DNA from: JBFXAF01 sp050184585
GTDB lineage: Bacteria; Pseudomonadota; Alphaproteobacteria; Rhizobiales; Rhizobiaceae
Direction of reading: 5' to 3'
NCBI GenBank assembly: GCA_050184585.1
Contig: JBFXAF010000001.1
Coordinates: forward strand, 692,231 to 756,230
Length of the DNA: 64,000 bases
The notes under the pieces are model-generated. The model saw only the letters and a list, made by a program, of their open reading frames with translations, did no database searches and had not been told where the DNA came from. How positions within the stretch are numbered: the first letter of the stretch is position 1; each line of letters begins with the position of its first letter. A program made the translations under genes and the position numbers. This document shows, in pieces, positions 16,850 through 25,690 of the stretch.

Positions 16850-17106
16850 CGCCCCCGGCCGCGACGCTTCTCCCACCATACCGCCAGGCGTCGACGCCAG
16901 CGGCGGACGACCGCGAACTCGTAGGAAAGCACGAACAGGCCGAGCGGGATCATCCAGAAGCCGAGCACCGGCAGGAACCCGAGAATGCCGAAGAAGATCA
17001 GCAGGCAGCCGATCGCGATCCTCAGCGCCCGCGAACGAGGCAGCGCGAACTCGCGCCCGAACAACGTGATCTTGCGCGGCGGCGTCTCTTCCTCGTCTTC
17101 GGCCAT
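16846..17106 (-). CDS. Small two-helix membrane protein, PGPGW-like
   Basis: An 86-residue protein: an acidic N-terminus (MAEDEEETPP), a hydrophobic hairpin at about 30-64 (RIAIGCLLIFFGILGFLPVL, then FWMIPLGLFVLSYEFAVV) and a highly basic tail. The layout resembles the PGPGW putative transmembrane family, though that motif is altered to a Leu-Gly-Phe version. The start is uncertain: an ATG at 17142 adds 12 residues, and neither has a strong ribosome site. Its stop codon is supplied by the end of the neighbouring repeat element, so the original C-terminus may have been trimmed. Function unknown. Confidence 0.65.
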   Translation of the reverse strand: MAEDEEETPPRKITLFGREFALPRSRALRIAIGCLLIFFGILGFLPVLGFWMIPLGLFVLSYEFAVVRRWRRRLAVWWEKRRGRGR

Positions 17107-17272
17107 GGCGTGCGGGTCAGGTCTTTCGCTTCGCCGCACCATATGATGCCATCGCGTCCGGAATGCGAGCCCCGGCTGCGTCATCGTGGCTCCGGCGCCG
17201 TCCGAAGGGCGCTTTGCAAAGCCGGAATCCATCTGCTATAGGCCCGCCCACGTCTGACCCGAGCACCAGTGT

Positions 17273-17347
17273 TCCCCGGTAGCTCAGCGGTAGAGCAACC
17301 GGCTGTTAACCGGTTGGTCGATGGTTCGAATCCGTCCCGGGGAGCCA
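17273..17347 (+). tRNA. tRNA-Asn (GTT)
   Basis: The 5' end TCCCCGG pairs with CCGGGGA, followed by G73 and an encoded CCA. The D arm is AGCTCAGCGGTAGAGC, the anticodon loop CTGTTAA gives anticodon GTT, and the T arm has GGTTCGAATCC. Length is 75 with CCA. Confidence 0.96.
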
Positions 17348-17648
17348 ATTTTTCAATGACTTAGGGATGAGTCCGAACTGGCGAGCGAAGACGTGCTCGC
17401 ACCATCCCTGTCCAGACAGTTTTTGATGGCTCCGTTGCGACGCCCCGGCTTGCTGGGTTGCCCCGACAGTCAGCCACGATCGCTTGCTCGGCCCCCAGCC
17501 ATGAACGTCGCCAAGATTGTCCGTCCAGCATGCGACGCTCCGACGGAGAGTTTGGCGAGGCCCCTGAAACTCCCTCCTCCCCCGCCCGTACCTTCCCCTG
17601 ACAACGGCCGGCCTCGACGCCTGCCGGCAAGGGGGCGCGAGGGGCTTC
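17348..17648. other. 300-base region after tRNA-Asn without a gene
   Basis: No supported coding frame or integrase remnant was seen. A minus-strand open frame of 136 codons crosses the tRNA and the next gene and is not believable. The region should contain the promoter of the FAD oxidoreductase operon, but no clear promoter boxes were picked out. Confidence 0.5.
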
Positions 17649-18983
17649 ATGAACATTGCATACCTGCCGGGCCGCGCAGGCGGAAGAAAAAGGGTCGCGG
17701 TCGTCGGTTCGGGCATCTCGGGAGCGGCCGCGGCGTGGGCGCTGGCGCCGACCTGCGACGTCGTTCTCTACGAGGCGTCGGCACGGCCGGGCGGTCATAC
17801 CGCGACGGTCGACGTGGACTATGACGGAACGCCGGTTTCCGTAGACACCGGCTTCATCGTCTTCAACGAGCGCACCTATCCGCAGTTGACGGCGCTGTTT
17901 TCACGGTTGGGCGTCGCCACCCATGCCAGCGACATGGGCTTTTCGCTGTCGCTCGACGCCGGGCGGCTCGAATGGAGCGGCTCGTCCTACCGCTCGATCT
18001 TCGCGCAGAAGCGCAACCTCGCCTCGCCGTCCTTCCTGAGGATGCTGCGGGAAATCCTGCGTTTCAATCGGCAATGCGTCGAGGACCGCGACACCGGCTT
18101 CATCGGCCATTCCACCATCGGCGACTATCTCGACCGCCGGCGCTTCTCGGTCGCGTTTCGCGACAACTACCTGATCCCGATGGCGGCCGCGATCTGGTCG
18201 ACTCCGCGCATCAAGATGCTGGATTTTCCGGCAACAACCTTCATCGACTTCTTCGAGAACCATCGTCTCATTCATGACGAGCGCCCGCAATGGCGCACGG
18301 TGACGGGCGGGGCGCGGAACTATCTGCGGCACCTTCTCGCGCCTCTGGGCGACGGGTTGAGGCTGGCCTGTCCTGTCGAAACGATCGTCCGCGACGCCTT
18401 CGGAATCACCGTCTGGGCGGGCGGACGTCCCCCGGAGCGGTTCGACCACATCCTCCTCGCCTGCCACAGCGACCAGGCGCTGAAACTCCTCGGCGATCCG
18501 TCCGGCGCCGAGGAAAGCGTACTGGGCGCCATCCCGTACCGGCCGAACCGCGTCGTGCTGCACCGCGACGCGCGGTTGATGCCGAAGCGACGCGCCGTCT
18601 GGTCGGCATGGAACTATCTTCGCTCGGACGCCGGCGAGGAGGAGGTGTGCGTCACCTACTGGATGAACCGGCTGCAGGGCATCGACCCGGCAAGACCGCT
18701 TTTCGTCTCGCTCAATCCCACCGTCGAACCGCGCGACGATCTCGTGTTCGGTGAGTGGACCTTCGACCACCCGCAGTTCGATACGCGCGCGCTGGCAGCG
18801 CAGGCCCGGCTGGACGACCTCCAGGGGTCGCGCAATACCTGGTACGCCGGCGCATGGACAGGGCACGGCTTTCACGAGGACGGCCTGCGCTCCGGTCTTT
18901 CGGCCGCCGAGGCTATCGGCGCGACGGTCCCTTGGCGGCGGCCGCCGCCCCTCGCCGACCCCATGCCGATCGCCGCGGAGTGA
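17649..18983 (+). CDS. FAD-dependent amine oxidase-like oxidoreductase
   Basis: A 444-residue flavoprotein. The FAD-binding Rossmann motif is near the N-terminus (RVAVVGSGISGAAAAWAL, about residues 14-31), followed by VVLYEASARPGGHTATV and the GTPVSVDTGFIVFNERTYP segment typical of NAD(P)-binding amine oxidases beside cyclopropane synthases. The C-terminal TWYAGAWTGHGFHEDGLRSG is the second FAD-contact motif. GAGGGG precedes the ATG. It heads a three-gene operon with a DUF1365 protein and CFA synthase, so it probably acts on membrane-lipid acyl chains; its exact reaction is unproven. Confidence 0.86.
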   Translation: MNIAYLPGRAGGRKRVAVVGSGISGAAAAWALAPTCDVVLYEASARPGGHTATVDVDYDGTPVSVDTGFIVFNERTYPQLTALFSRLGVATHASDMGFSLSLDAGRLEWSGSSYRSIFAQKRNLASPSFLRMLREILRFNRQCVEDRDTGFIGHSTIGDYLDRRRFSVAFRDNYLIPMAAAIWSTPRIKMLDFPATTFIDFFENHRLIHDERPQWRTVTGGARNYLRHLLAPLGDGLRLACPVETIVRDAFGITVWAGGRPPERFDHILLACHSDQALKLLGDPSGAEESVLGAIPYRPNRVVLHRDARLMPKRRAVWSAWNYLRSDAGEEEVCVTYWMNRLQGIDPARPLFVSLNPTVEPRDDLVFGEWTFDHPQFDTRALAAQARLDDLQGSRNTWYAGAWTGHGFHEDGLRSGLSAAEAIGATVPWRRPPPLADPMPIAAE

Positions 18984-18986
18984 TCC

Positions 18987-19826
18987 GTGATCGGGCGTAT
19001 CACCACTGCAGAGGAAAACGGCCCGCCGCCGGACGCCGCGTGCACGCTGTATCCGGGCGAGGTGATGCACGCCCGGCTGAAGGGCCCACTCAACCGATTC
19101 GCCTACAAGGTCTTTTCCGTCCTGATCGACCTCGACCGGCTGGACGAAGCCGGTCGACTCAGCGCCCTCTTCTCGGTCAATCGGCCAAACCTCGCCTCCT
19201 TCCATGATCGCGACCACGTCGACCGGCAAGGCGAGACGGTGCGCGCCCACTCAGACCGCCTGCTCGCGGAAGCCGGCCTCGGTCGACCCCACCGCGTGCT
19301 GCTCCTCTGCTATCCCCGCATCTTCGGCTACGTCTTCAACCCGATTTCGGTCTACTATTGCTACGACCGCGACGGCGGGCTGGTCGCGCTGATCTACGCG
19401 GTTCGCAACACCTTCGGCCAGCGCCATGCCTATGTGGCGCCGATCGAGCCGGGCGAAGCGGGGCCGGCTGGGGTGCGTCAGGTCCGCACCAAGATCTTCC
19501 ACGTCTCGCCCTTCATCGATCTCGGGGCGCGCTATCATTTCCGCGTCCTGCCGCCCGGCAGGGTGGTGCGCCTGCGTATCCACGAGACCGAATCGGGCCA
19601 GCCGCTGCTCTCTGCGACCTTCGTCGGCGAGGCGCGGCCGATGACGACCGCCGCGCTTGCTGCGTGCCTCTTGAAGTTCCCCCTGCTCACATGGAAGATC
19701 ATGGCAGGAATCCACTGGGAGGCGCTGAAGCTCTGGCTGAGGGGCGCCCGGTTCTATCGCAGCCCGCCGCCGCCGAAGCCGGCCAGCTATCGCGACGAGG
19801 GGGCTGCGCTCGAACCCGGCGAATGA
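18987..19826 (+). CDS. DUF1365 family protein
   Basis: A 279-residue protein with the DUF1365 signatures LYPGEVMHARLKGPLNRFAY near the start and PRIFGYVFNPISVYYCYDRD about residues 110-130. The start is GTG with GGAG 6 bases upstream, 3 bases after the preceding stop. Genes of this family almost always lie between an FAD amine oxidase and a cyclopropane-fatty-acyl synthase, as here, and are thought to work with them in fatty-acid modification. The biochemical role is not known. Confidence 0.88.
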   Translation: MIGRITTAEENGPPPDAACTLYPGEVMHARLKGPLNRFAYKVFSVLIDLDRLDEAGRLSALFSVNRPNLASFHDRDHVDRQGETVRAHSDRLLAEAGLGRPHRVLLLCYPRIFGYVFNPISVYYCYDRDGGLVALIYAVRNTFGQRHAYVAPIEPGEAGPAGVRQVRTKIFHVSPFIDLGARYHFRVLPPGRVVRLRIHETESGQPLLSATFVGEARPMTTAALAACLLKFPLLTWKIMAGIHWEALKLWLRGARFYRSPPPPKPASYRDEGAALEPGE

Positions 19827-19848
19827 CAGGGCGGCGTTCGCGCGATCG

Positions 19849-21099
19849 ATGACGCATTCCTTGGGAGCTGGGAACGCAGAGGCCGAAAGGCTGACCGAGG
19901 AAACCTTCGCGGCGGCCACGGCCGGCCTTCCGGCCAAGGCGCGGTTGGCCCTGTCGGCGGCGATGAAGCTGCCGCGCGGCACGCTCGACATCCGCCTGCC
20001 GGACGGTCGCGCCTTCAGGTTCGGCGGCCATGCGCCGGGACCCTCGGCCGCGCTGATCCTGAAGAACTGGAACCTGCCCCGTCGTGCCTTCTTCGGGGGC
20101 ACCATCGGCGTCGCGGAATCCTACATGGACGGCGACTGGGAAAGTCCCGACGTCACCGCGTTCCTGGAGCTTTTCGTGGTCAACGAAGCGGCCGGCGAGC
20201 ATCTGGCGGGGGGCTCGAGCTTCCTTCTCACCGCCTTCGCGAGGCTGCGACACTGGCTCAACGCGAATACGCGTCGCACGGCGCGGAAGAACATTTCGGC
20301 CCACTACGACCTCGGCAACTCGTTCTACGGCGCGTGGCTGGATCCGACGATGACCTACTCGTCGGCCCTCTACGTCACCGGCGCCAATGACCTCGAGAGC
20401 GCCCAGGCGGCGAAGTACAGGGCGCTGGCGCGCGATGCGGGAATCGGCCCCGACGACCATGTGCTCGAGATCGGCTGCGGCTGGGGCGGGTTCGCGGAGT
20501 TCGCGGCCCGCGAGATCGGCTGCCGGGTCACCGGCCTCACCATCAGCCGTGAGCAGGAAGCCTTCGCGAAGGAGCGCATCGCCCGCGCGGGCCTGTCCGA
20601 CAAGGTCGAGATCAAGTTCCAGGATTATCGCGAGGAGCGCGGTCGTTATGACCGGATCGCCTCGATCGAGATGTTCGAGGCGGTCGGCGAGCAGTACTGG
20701 CCGGTGTTCTTCGGCAAGATGAAGGAGTGCCTGAGGGCGGGCGGCACCGCGGGCATGCAGATCATCACCATCAACGAGCGCGCATTCCCTCTCTACAGGA
20801 AACGGCCGGACTTCATCCAGCGTTACGTATTTCCCGGCGGCATGCTGCCGACGCCGTCGCTGCTGAGGACGCTTGGCGCCGAACATGGCCTCGCCTTCCT
20901 GCGCGAACGGGTCTTTCCTCAGGACTATGCGCGCACCCTGGCCGAGTGGCGCCAGCGGTTCTGGTCGTCATGGGAGCGAATCGCTCCGCTCGGCTTCGAC
21001 GACCGCTTCAAGCGTCTGTGGGAATTCTACCTGCACTACTGCGAGGCGGGTTTCCGGGCGGAGTACATCGACGTGCGCCAGGTGATCTACCGGTCGTAG
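19849..21099 (+). CDS. Cyclopropane-fatty-acyl-phospholipid synthase
   Basis: A 416-residue SAM-dependent methyltransferase of the CFA synthase family, which adds a methylene (or methyl) group to unsaturated acyl chains of membrane phospholipids. Seen are ISAHYDLGNSFYGAWLDPTM, the SAM motif VLEIGCGWGGFAEFAARE (about 205-222), the FKEVGE-like IEMFEAVGEQYWP, and FIQRYVFPGGMLPTPS. Third gene of the amine oxidase/DUF1365 operon, 22 bases after the previous stop. It could instead be a methyl-fatty-acid synthase of the same family; the sequence alone does not separate the two. Confidence 0.92.
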   Translation: MTHSLGAGNAEAERLTEETFAAATAGLPAKARLALSAAMKLPRGTLDIRLPDGRAFRFGGHAPGPSAALILKNWNLPRRAFFGGTIGVAESYMDGDWESPDVTAFLELFVVNEAAGEHLAGGSSFLLTAFARLRHWLNANTRRTARKNISAHYDLGNSFYGAWLDPTMTYSSALYVTGANDLESAQAAKYRALARDAGIGPDDHVLEIGCGWGGFAEFAAREIGCRVTGLTISREQEAFAKERIARAGLSDKVEIKFQDYREERGRYDRIASIEMFEAVGEQYWPVFFGKMKECLRAGGTAGMQIITINERAFPLYRKRPDFIQRYVFPGGMLPTPSLLRTLGAEHGLAFLRERVFPQDYARTLAEWRQRFWSSWERIAPLGFDDRFKRLWEFYLHYCEAGFRAEYIDVRQVIYRS

Positions 21100-21105
21100 C
21101 GCGCC

Positions 21106-21354
21106 TCAGGTCGCGAGCGCCACCGTCGAGCCGACGGCGCACACGGCCGCGACCACGATCAGGAGGCCGTAGATGCGCGGCTGATCGAACAGCATGGCAT
21201 GGCCGGCGATCCACCCGCAGGCGGCCGAAGCGAGCGCGAGGAGGAATCCGACGCGGTCGTTCAGGACGATGTTGGCGCCCATCAGCCCGGCGATGGCGAC
21301 CGCGCCGAACACGATGATCACGGCTATGGCGTACTTCTCGTAGTTGTCTTCCAT
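21106..21354 (-). CDS. Small three-helix membrane protein
   Basis: An 82-residue very hydrophobic protein with membrane segments at about 8-28, 34-52 and 60-80 and a short acidic start (MEDNYEKYA). I do not recognise the family. It ends 6 bases from the convergent CFA synthase stop. The hydrophobic pattern and lack of overlap with another gene support it being real; function unknown. Confidence 0.62.
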   Translation of the reverse strand: MEDNYEKYAIAVIIVFGAVAIAGLMGANIVLNDRVGFLLALASAACGWIAGHAMLFDQPRIYGLLIVVAAVCAVGSTVALAT

Positions 21355-21433
21355 TTCGACGGCGCAGCCCTGGCAGCTATTTCGACGCGACTTAAGATGC
21401 TGCGCCGACGCCTGTCAAATGCGCAGGCCGCCG

Positions 21434-21892
21434 TCAGCGCGGCCGCGCTTGCTGCCGCGCGTCATCGATCAGCCGGTTGGCGATCTTCATGCGCGCCAGG
21501 GCGCGGTCGCGCAGGTGCGATGGCACCCTGTCGGGATGATTCGCGAAGGCGAATGCCCGGCGGCGACGCGCCAGTTCCGCCGGTTTCGACATGACGTCGA
21601 TGCCGAGCTCGCGCGCGATCTCGGCGGGGTCGACCGAAAGGGCGACTTCTTCTCCAACGGGTTCGATCGTCGAGAGCAGGGTCTCGAGTTCGGCCGCCAG
21701 TTCCGGCGTTTCCATCACTTCGCGGTACTCGGCTTCGACGGTGCCGCCGGCGACGCGAATGCGATCCAGCTCCTCCGCCAGCGCGAGGTGATCGAAGGGC
21801 ACATGCGGAGCAGGTCCGCCCGCTGGCGGCGCATCGTCCGCGGCCAGCAATTCGTCGAGCAGTTCAGCGAAGTCCCGGTTCGTATCTGGCAT
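21434..21892 (-). CDS. Hypothetical protein with J-domain-like C-terminus
   Basis: A 152-residue protein. The last 45 residues (RRRRAFAFANHPDRVPSH and the following RALARMKIANRLIDDA) look like helices II and III of a J-domain with the HPD motif at about residues 122-124. The rest is acidic and helical, with no zinc finger or Gly/Phe region. ATG 21892 has GAGGAG 6 bases upstream. A true DnaJ-type co-chaperone would stimulate an Hsp70 ATPase; whether this short form does so is open. The neighbours give no hint. Confidence 0.7.
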   Translation of the reverse strand: MPDTNRDFAELLDELLAADDAPPAGGPAPHVPFDHLALAEELDRIRVAGGTVEAEYREVMETPELAAELETLLSTIEPVGEEVALSVDPAEIARELGIDVMSKPAELARRRRAFAFANHPDRVPSHLRDRALARMKIANRLIDDARQQARPR

Positions 21893-21910
21893 GACCGTCT
21901 CCTCGGCCAA

Positions 21911-22263
21911 CGCAACGCGCCTCTACGGATCGCGTTCCGCCCTCTAGCACGCCACCGTTAACGTTCAATTCTCCCGATCCGTGCAAGTCGAACGAACATC
22001 CCTCACCGCACCAAGAAATCAGCGGGCCGTCGCATTCCCTCCATGTTCATGTTGCACTGCACAATGGAATGAACCAGCATTGAGGGGACCGTCGTGCGTC
22101 GAGGCATGCTCAACGAACCGTTCTCGCGGCGTCGCCGCGATGGCGGCACCATGATGAGGCCTTGGTGCGGCCTGGCGGCAGCGGGCTGCGCGCCGCGCCT
22201 CGGCCCCTGTGCCCGCCCGCCGGACTTCCCGCGACTGGCGCGCGACATGCGCCGCTGATGCGG
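21911..22263. other. 350-base region, one possible 54-codon ORF
   Basis: Between the J-like gene and the DUF1993 gene. On the plus strand a GTG at 22094, preceded by GAGGGG, opens a 54-codon frame to 22258 that is rich in Arg, Pro and Cys and convergent with the DUF1993 gene. The composition looks non-native, so it is reported only as a possibility. No RNA gene or repeat was recognised. Confidence 0.3.
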
Positions 22264-22770
22264 TCAGCGGCCGCCGAAGAAATCGCTCTTGCCGAGCGGA
22301 ACACCCTTGCCGCGAAGGATGGCGTAGGCCGTGGTGACGTGGAAATAGAAGTTCGGCATGGCAAAGTTCAGCAGATATTGCTGGCCGGTGAACGTCATCT
22401 CGCGCTGACCGAGCTTGAGCAGGATCGGCTTCTCCTCGCTGCCGTCGATGTCGGCGGCCCGCAGGCCCTTCAGATACTCGCGCGTCTTCTCGATGCGGGT
22501 CCGCAGTTCGGCAAAAGTTGTCTCGTCGTCCTCGAATCGCGGCGGAGTCGTTCCGGCCAGCCGGGCCGGCGCGCCCTTGGCGTGATCCGTGGCGATCTGG
22601 ATCTGCCTGGAGAAAGGATGCATGTCGGCGATCAGCCGCGCCGAAACCAGCGATGCGGGGTCGATGCCCGTTTCCGCGGCATGCGCCTCCCCCTTCGAGA
22701 GCACATGGGCCAAGCCCTTCAGCATCGACGAGAAGACGGGCACTGAAACTTGGTACATCGAGATCGTCAT
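22264..22770 (-). CDS. DUF1993 domain protein
   Basis: A 168-residue protein with the DUF1993 pattern: TISMYQVSVPVFSSMLKGLA at the start, LIADMHPFSRQIQIATDHAKG in the middle, and FTGQQYLLNFAMPNFYFHVTTAYAILR near the end. This fold belongs to the DinB-like four-helix bundle group. ATG 22770 was chosen because GGGGAA precedes it and the family begins there. Function of the family is not established. Confidence 0.85.
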   Translation of the reverse strand: MTISMYQVSVPVFSSMLKGLAHVLSKGEAHAAETGIDPASLVSARLIADMHPFSRQIQIATDHAKGAPARLAGTTPPRFEDDETTFAELRTRIEKTREYLKGLRAADIDGSEEKPILLKLGQREMTFTGQQYLLNFAMPNFYFHVTTAYAILRGKGVPLGKSDFFGGR

Positions 22771-22913
22771 TGAGATTCCCCGGATGGATGATGGCGTGGG
22801 CCCTTCGGCGGCATCCATATAGGCGACCGACCGGGCCGCCACCACGCCTCACCATCGCCACCGCTGCGTGCTAGATAGGTCCAGCAGCCTTTCGATGATG
22901 CCAGGAGGTGGGC

Positions 22914-23960
22914 ATGAGACGCCCCGCGAGCGCAGCACTCATTCTGGGCGTCGTCCTGTCGCCAGCCCTTGCGCAGGAAAGTTCGCCCTATCTCGACGAC
23001 CGATCCGACGCCGGCGCGCTGGTGCGCTCGCTCTACAATGCGGTGAACCGCCGCGAATATGCGCGCGCCTGGGACTATTTCGGCGACACCAAGCCTTCCG
23101 CCACGCTTGATGCGTTCGCGCAAGGCTACGCCGACACGGAGCGTGTGCTGGTGCGGACCGGACCTGTCAGCCAGGAAGGCGCCACCGGCAGCGTCTACTT
23201 CCAGGTTCCGGTGGCGATCGAGGCGCGGGATGCGGCCGGCGGCGAACGCGTCTTCGCCGGCTGCTACACCGCCCGCCTCGCCAATCCGCAGATCCAGGAC
23301 ACGCCTTTCCGTCCCATGTATCTGGAGACCGGAACGCTGAAGCCGTCCAACGGCCCGCTGGGCGATGCGCTGCCTGCAAGTTGCGGCGATGCCCCCGCGC
23401 CGAGCGACGCCGAACTGGCGCTCGACAAGGCCAGGGCGGCGTTCGCCTCGGCCTATGCCGACATCTGCCAGACGCTCGATCCGGCGAGCATGCGCGAGCC
23501 GGTCGACCCGGACGTCTACGAAATCGTCTTCCGGTATCAGCACGAGAGCGAGACGGATCCCGAACGGATGTTGAGGCTCTTCCGCTTCGCTTGCTCGTGG
23601 GGCGCCTACAACGCCATGGAGGTCTACTATACGGTCGACCAGTATGGAGAGACGAAGCCGGTTTCATTCGCGGTTCCGGAACTCGACATCCGCTATGAGA
23701 ACGACGATTTCGATGGGAAGGTCGAGCATCTGGCGGTCATTGGTTATACGGGCCACGACCAGCTCGTGAACTCCGAGTATTCCGCCGAGACCCGGACGAT
23801 CAGCGCCTTCTCGAAATGGCGCGGCCTCGGCGACGCATCGTCGATCGGGGCGTGGATTTTCCGGAACGGCGCCTTCACGCTGGTCAAATACGAGGTCGAC
23901 GCGACCTATGACGGGGAAATCCAGCACGAGACGGTGCTCGATTTCGACACCGGGCCCTGA
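22914..23960 (+). CDS. Secreted DUF1176 family protein
   Basis: A 348-residue exported protein with a signal peptide (about 1-21, cleavage after ALA). The C-terminal half has the DUF1176 pattern (FRFACSWGAYNAMEVYYTVD, later IGAWIFRNGAFTLVKYEVD). The N-terminal half (LYNAVNRREYARAWDYFGDT) resembles a small alpha-beta domain with Cys residues that may form a disulfide. AGGAGG lies 5 bases before ATG 22914; a GTG at 22908 is in frame but overlaps that site. It is followed by a GFA-family gene after 17 bases. Function unknown. Confidence 0.82.
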   Translation: MRRPASAALILGVVLSPALAQESSPYLDDRSDAGALVRSLYNAVNRREYARAWDYFGDTKPSATLDAFAQGYADTERVLVRTGPVSQEGATGSVYFQVPVAIEARDAAGGERVFAGCYTARLANPQIQDTPFRPMYLETGTLKPSNGPLGDALPASCGDAPAPSDAELALDKARAAFASAYADICQTLDPASMREPVDPDVYEIVFRYQHESETDPERMLRLFRFACSWGAYNAMEVYYTVDQYGETKPVSFAVPELDIRYENDDFDGKVEHLAVIGYTGHDQLVNSEYSAETRTISAFSKWRGLGDASSIGAWIFRNGAFTLVKYEVDATYDGEIQHETVLDFDTGP

Positions 23961-23977
23961 TCGGAGGAGCCACCGAC

Positions 23978-24370
23978 ATGAACCCAGTTCGAGGCGGTTG
24001 CCTGTGCGGCGCCGTCCGCCTGGCGGCGACCGGGCAGCCATACCGGGTCGGCCTTTGCCACTGCATCGAGTGCCGGAAGCATCACGGCTCGCTCTTCAAC
24101 GCGTCAGCCATCTTTCCCGACCACGCGGTGACGATCGAAGGCGAAACGCGCGATTTTGAAGGGCGGCACTTTTGCCCCCGATGCGGCTCGTCGGTCTTTG
24201 CCCGCACCGGCGACGAGATCGAGGTGAGCCTCGGCTGTCTCGATTCGCCCGACCAGTTCATGCCGACCTATGAACTCTGGACGCTCCGCCGCGAGGGATG
24301 GATGCCGCCGTTCCCGCTCAAGAAGAGATATCCCGGAAATCGACACAACTCGGCGCGTTCCGAAGACTAG
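23978..24370 (+). CDS. GFA-family zinc-binding protein
   Basis: A 130-residue protein of the GFA (glutathione-dependent formaldehyde-activating) fold. The zinc-ligand cysteines are visible: CLCGAVRL near residue 8, CHCIECRKHHGS at about 27-38 and CPRCGSSVFA at about 65-74. Most family members are uncharacterised, and only the longer Gfa type is linked to formaldehyde, so the name describes the fold rather than the function. GGAG lies upstream of the start. It is convergent with the DUF1330 gene at 3 bases. Confidence 0.85.
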   Translation: MNPVRGGCLCGAVRLAATGQPYRVGLCHCIECRKHHGSLFNASAIFPDHAVTIEGETRDFEGRHFCPRCGSSVFARTGDEIEVSLGCLDSPDQFMPTYELWTLRREGWMPPFPLKKRYPGNRHNSARSED

Positions 24371-24373
24371 GCG

Positions 24374-24790
24374 CTACTCGCCGAAGCCGGTTCCGGCGGG
24401 CCGGGGTGACGTCCTGATCAGTCGCGAATCCACGACCGCCGCCTGACGGTGGACGACGGCCTTCTGGTACTGCGCATCCTTGACCATTTCCACGAAGGCG
24501 GCGGCGGACGGATACTCCGCGATGAAGCAGCGGTCCCAGCGCTCGTCCGCGGGACCGATCAGCATCAGACGGAAATCGCCGGACCACGCGATTCGCCCGC
24601 CGACGCGACGGAAGATCGGACCGCTCTCCCGGCCGTAGGCGGCATAGGCCTCGGCCCCTGTCGCCTGGCGCCCGTCGGGGTAGGCCGCGCGATCGCGCAG
24701 CCGCACCAGGTTCAGCATGTGCACCGGACCGTCGTCGGGAAGCGCGCGGAACGCGCCGAACCGCTCGCGTGTCGGACCGATGTGGCTCAT
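24374..24790 (-). CDS. DUF1330 domain protein
   Basis: A 138-residue ferredoxin-like (dimeric alpha-beta barrel) protein with the DUF1330 pattern: VHMLNLVRLRDRAAYPDG, then EAYAAYGRESGPIFRRVGGR and FIAEYPSAAAFVEMVKDAQYQKAVVHRQAAV. Its ATG overlaps the stop of the upstream hydrolase gene (ATGA), so it is the last gene of the minus-strand operon that starts at about 31021. Function unknown. Confidence 0.82.
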   Translation of the reverse strand: MSHIGPTRERFGAFRALPDDGPVHMLNLVRLRDRAAYPDGRQATGAEAYAAYGRESGPIFRRVGGRIAWSGDFRLMLIGPADERWDRCFIAEYPSAAAFVEMVKDAQYQKAVVHRQAAVVDSRLIRTSPRPAGTGFGE

Positions 24791-25647
24791 CGCGACAGCA
24801 TCCAGTTCAGTGTCTCGCGCCAGTCGGTCATGCGGATCGGGGTTCCATGGCTGCCCGTCTCGAAACGCACCATTCTCGCGGGATAGCCGGCGTCGTGCAG
24901 CGATTGGTAGAAGGCTTGCTGCCGCTCGACAGGAAACACCGGATCGCGGCTGCCATGGCCGATGAAGACCGGCACCTTCGCGCGGTATGCCGGAGTCTTC
25001 GTGAAACCGTCGTCCCAGTGGGAGCCGAGGAGGATGAGGCCGGACAGCCGCTTCGACACGGCCTTGTCGGCGGCGAGGCGCCAGCACAGGCCGCCGCCCA
25101 TCGACCCGCAGGCGACGAACAGCTTCGCGTTGGGCGACCGGGCCGTGTAGGTCGAAACGAGCGCCGCAACCTGCGCGGCGCCCCTGTCCTCGAAATCCGA
25201 GAAATCGGGCGACAAATAGAGACCGCCATTCTCGACCATCAGGTTCTTGATGCGGTTGAAGTTGCCGCCGAACGTGAAATCGTCGACGCCCTGCTTTCGG
25301 CTGCCGCCCTTGCCGTGGAGATAGACGGTGATGACCGAAGCGCCGTCGGTCTTGCCGACCGCGAAATGCGGGATGCCGCCGAGCGGCGTATCGGCGACGA
25401 GGTCCTTCTGGTGGCGGCGCACGCCAAGGGCGATGTACTTGCCCTGCACCTTGCGCTCGGGCGTCTCGTCGCGCCCGTTGATGTCGCGCATCTCGTCGTA
25501 GTCGATCACGCGATAGGCGCCGCCATCGGCGGACTGCAGCACCCGGGAGTAGCCGAACAGATTGTCCTTGAATGGTTCGAGCGTCACCGCGCCGGCGACG
25601 GCCGGCCAAAGGGATACGCAAGCGAGGAGGATGGCGCGCGAAAACAT
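24787..25647 (-). CDS. Secreted alpha/beta hydrolase
   Basis: A 286-residue exported hydrolase. It has a signal peptide (about 1-20, cleavage near AGA), a strand with the oxyanion region ITVYLHGKGGSRK, the nucleophile elbow GSMGGG preceded by LFVAC, a later FIGHGSRDPVFPVERQQ segment carrying the acid, and GSHGTP supplying the histidine, all in dienelactone hydrolase/esterase order. An ATG at 25659 is an alternative start. It follows the molybdopterin-related gene by 43 bases and overlaps the DUF1330 gene. The substrate is not evident, and its link to molybdenum enzymes is only positional. Confidence 0.78.
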   Translation of the reverse strand: MFSRAILLACVSLWPAVAGAVTLEPFKDNLFGYSRVLQSADGGAYRVIDYDEMRDINGRDETPERKVQGKYIALGVRRHQKDLVADTPLGGIPHFAVGKTDGASVITVYLHGKGGSRKQGVDDFTFGGNFNRIKNLMVENGGLYLSPDFSDFEDRGAAQVAALVSTYTARSPNAKLFVACGSMGGGLCWRLAADKAVSKRLSGLILLGSHWDDGFTKTPAYRAKVPVFIGHGSRDPVFPVERQQAFYQSLHDAGYPARMVRFETGSHGTPIRMTDWRETLNWMLSR

Positions 25648-25690
25648 CGGCCGCACCATTCCGGTCGAATCGGGCGAATGCAAGAGGAGA

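Noticed and set aside
17273..17648. tRNA-Asn with a downstream gap as a genomic-island attachment site
   Set aside because: No integrase and no repeat of the tRNA 3' end were found nearby.
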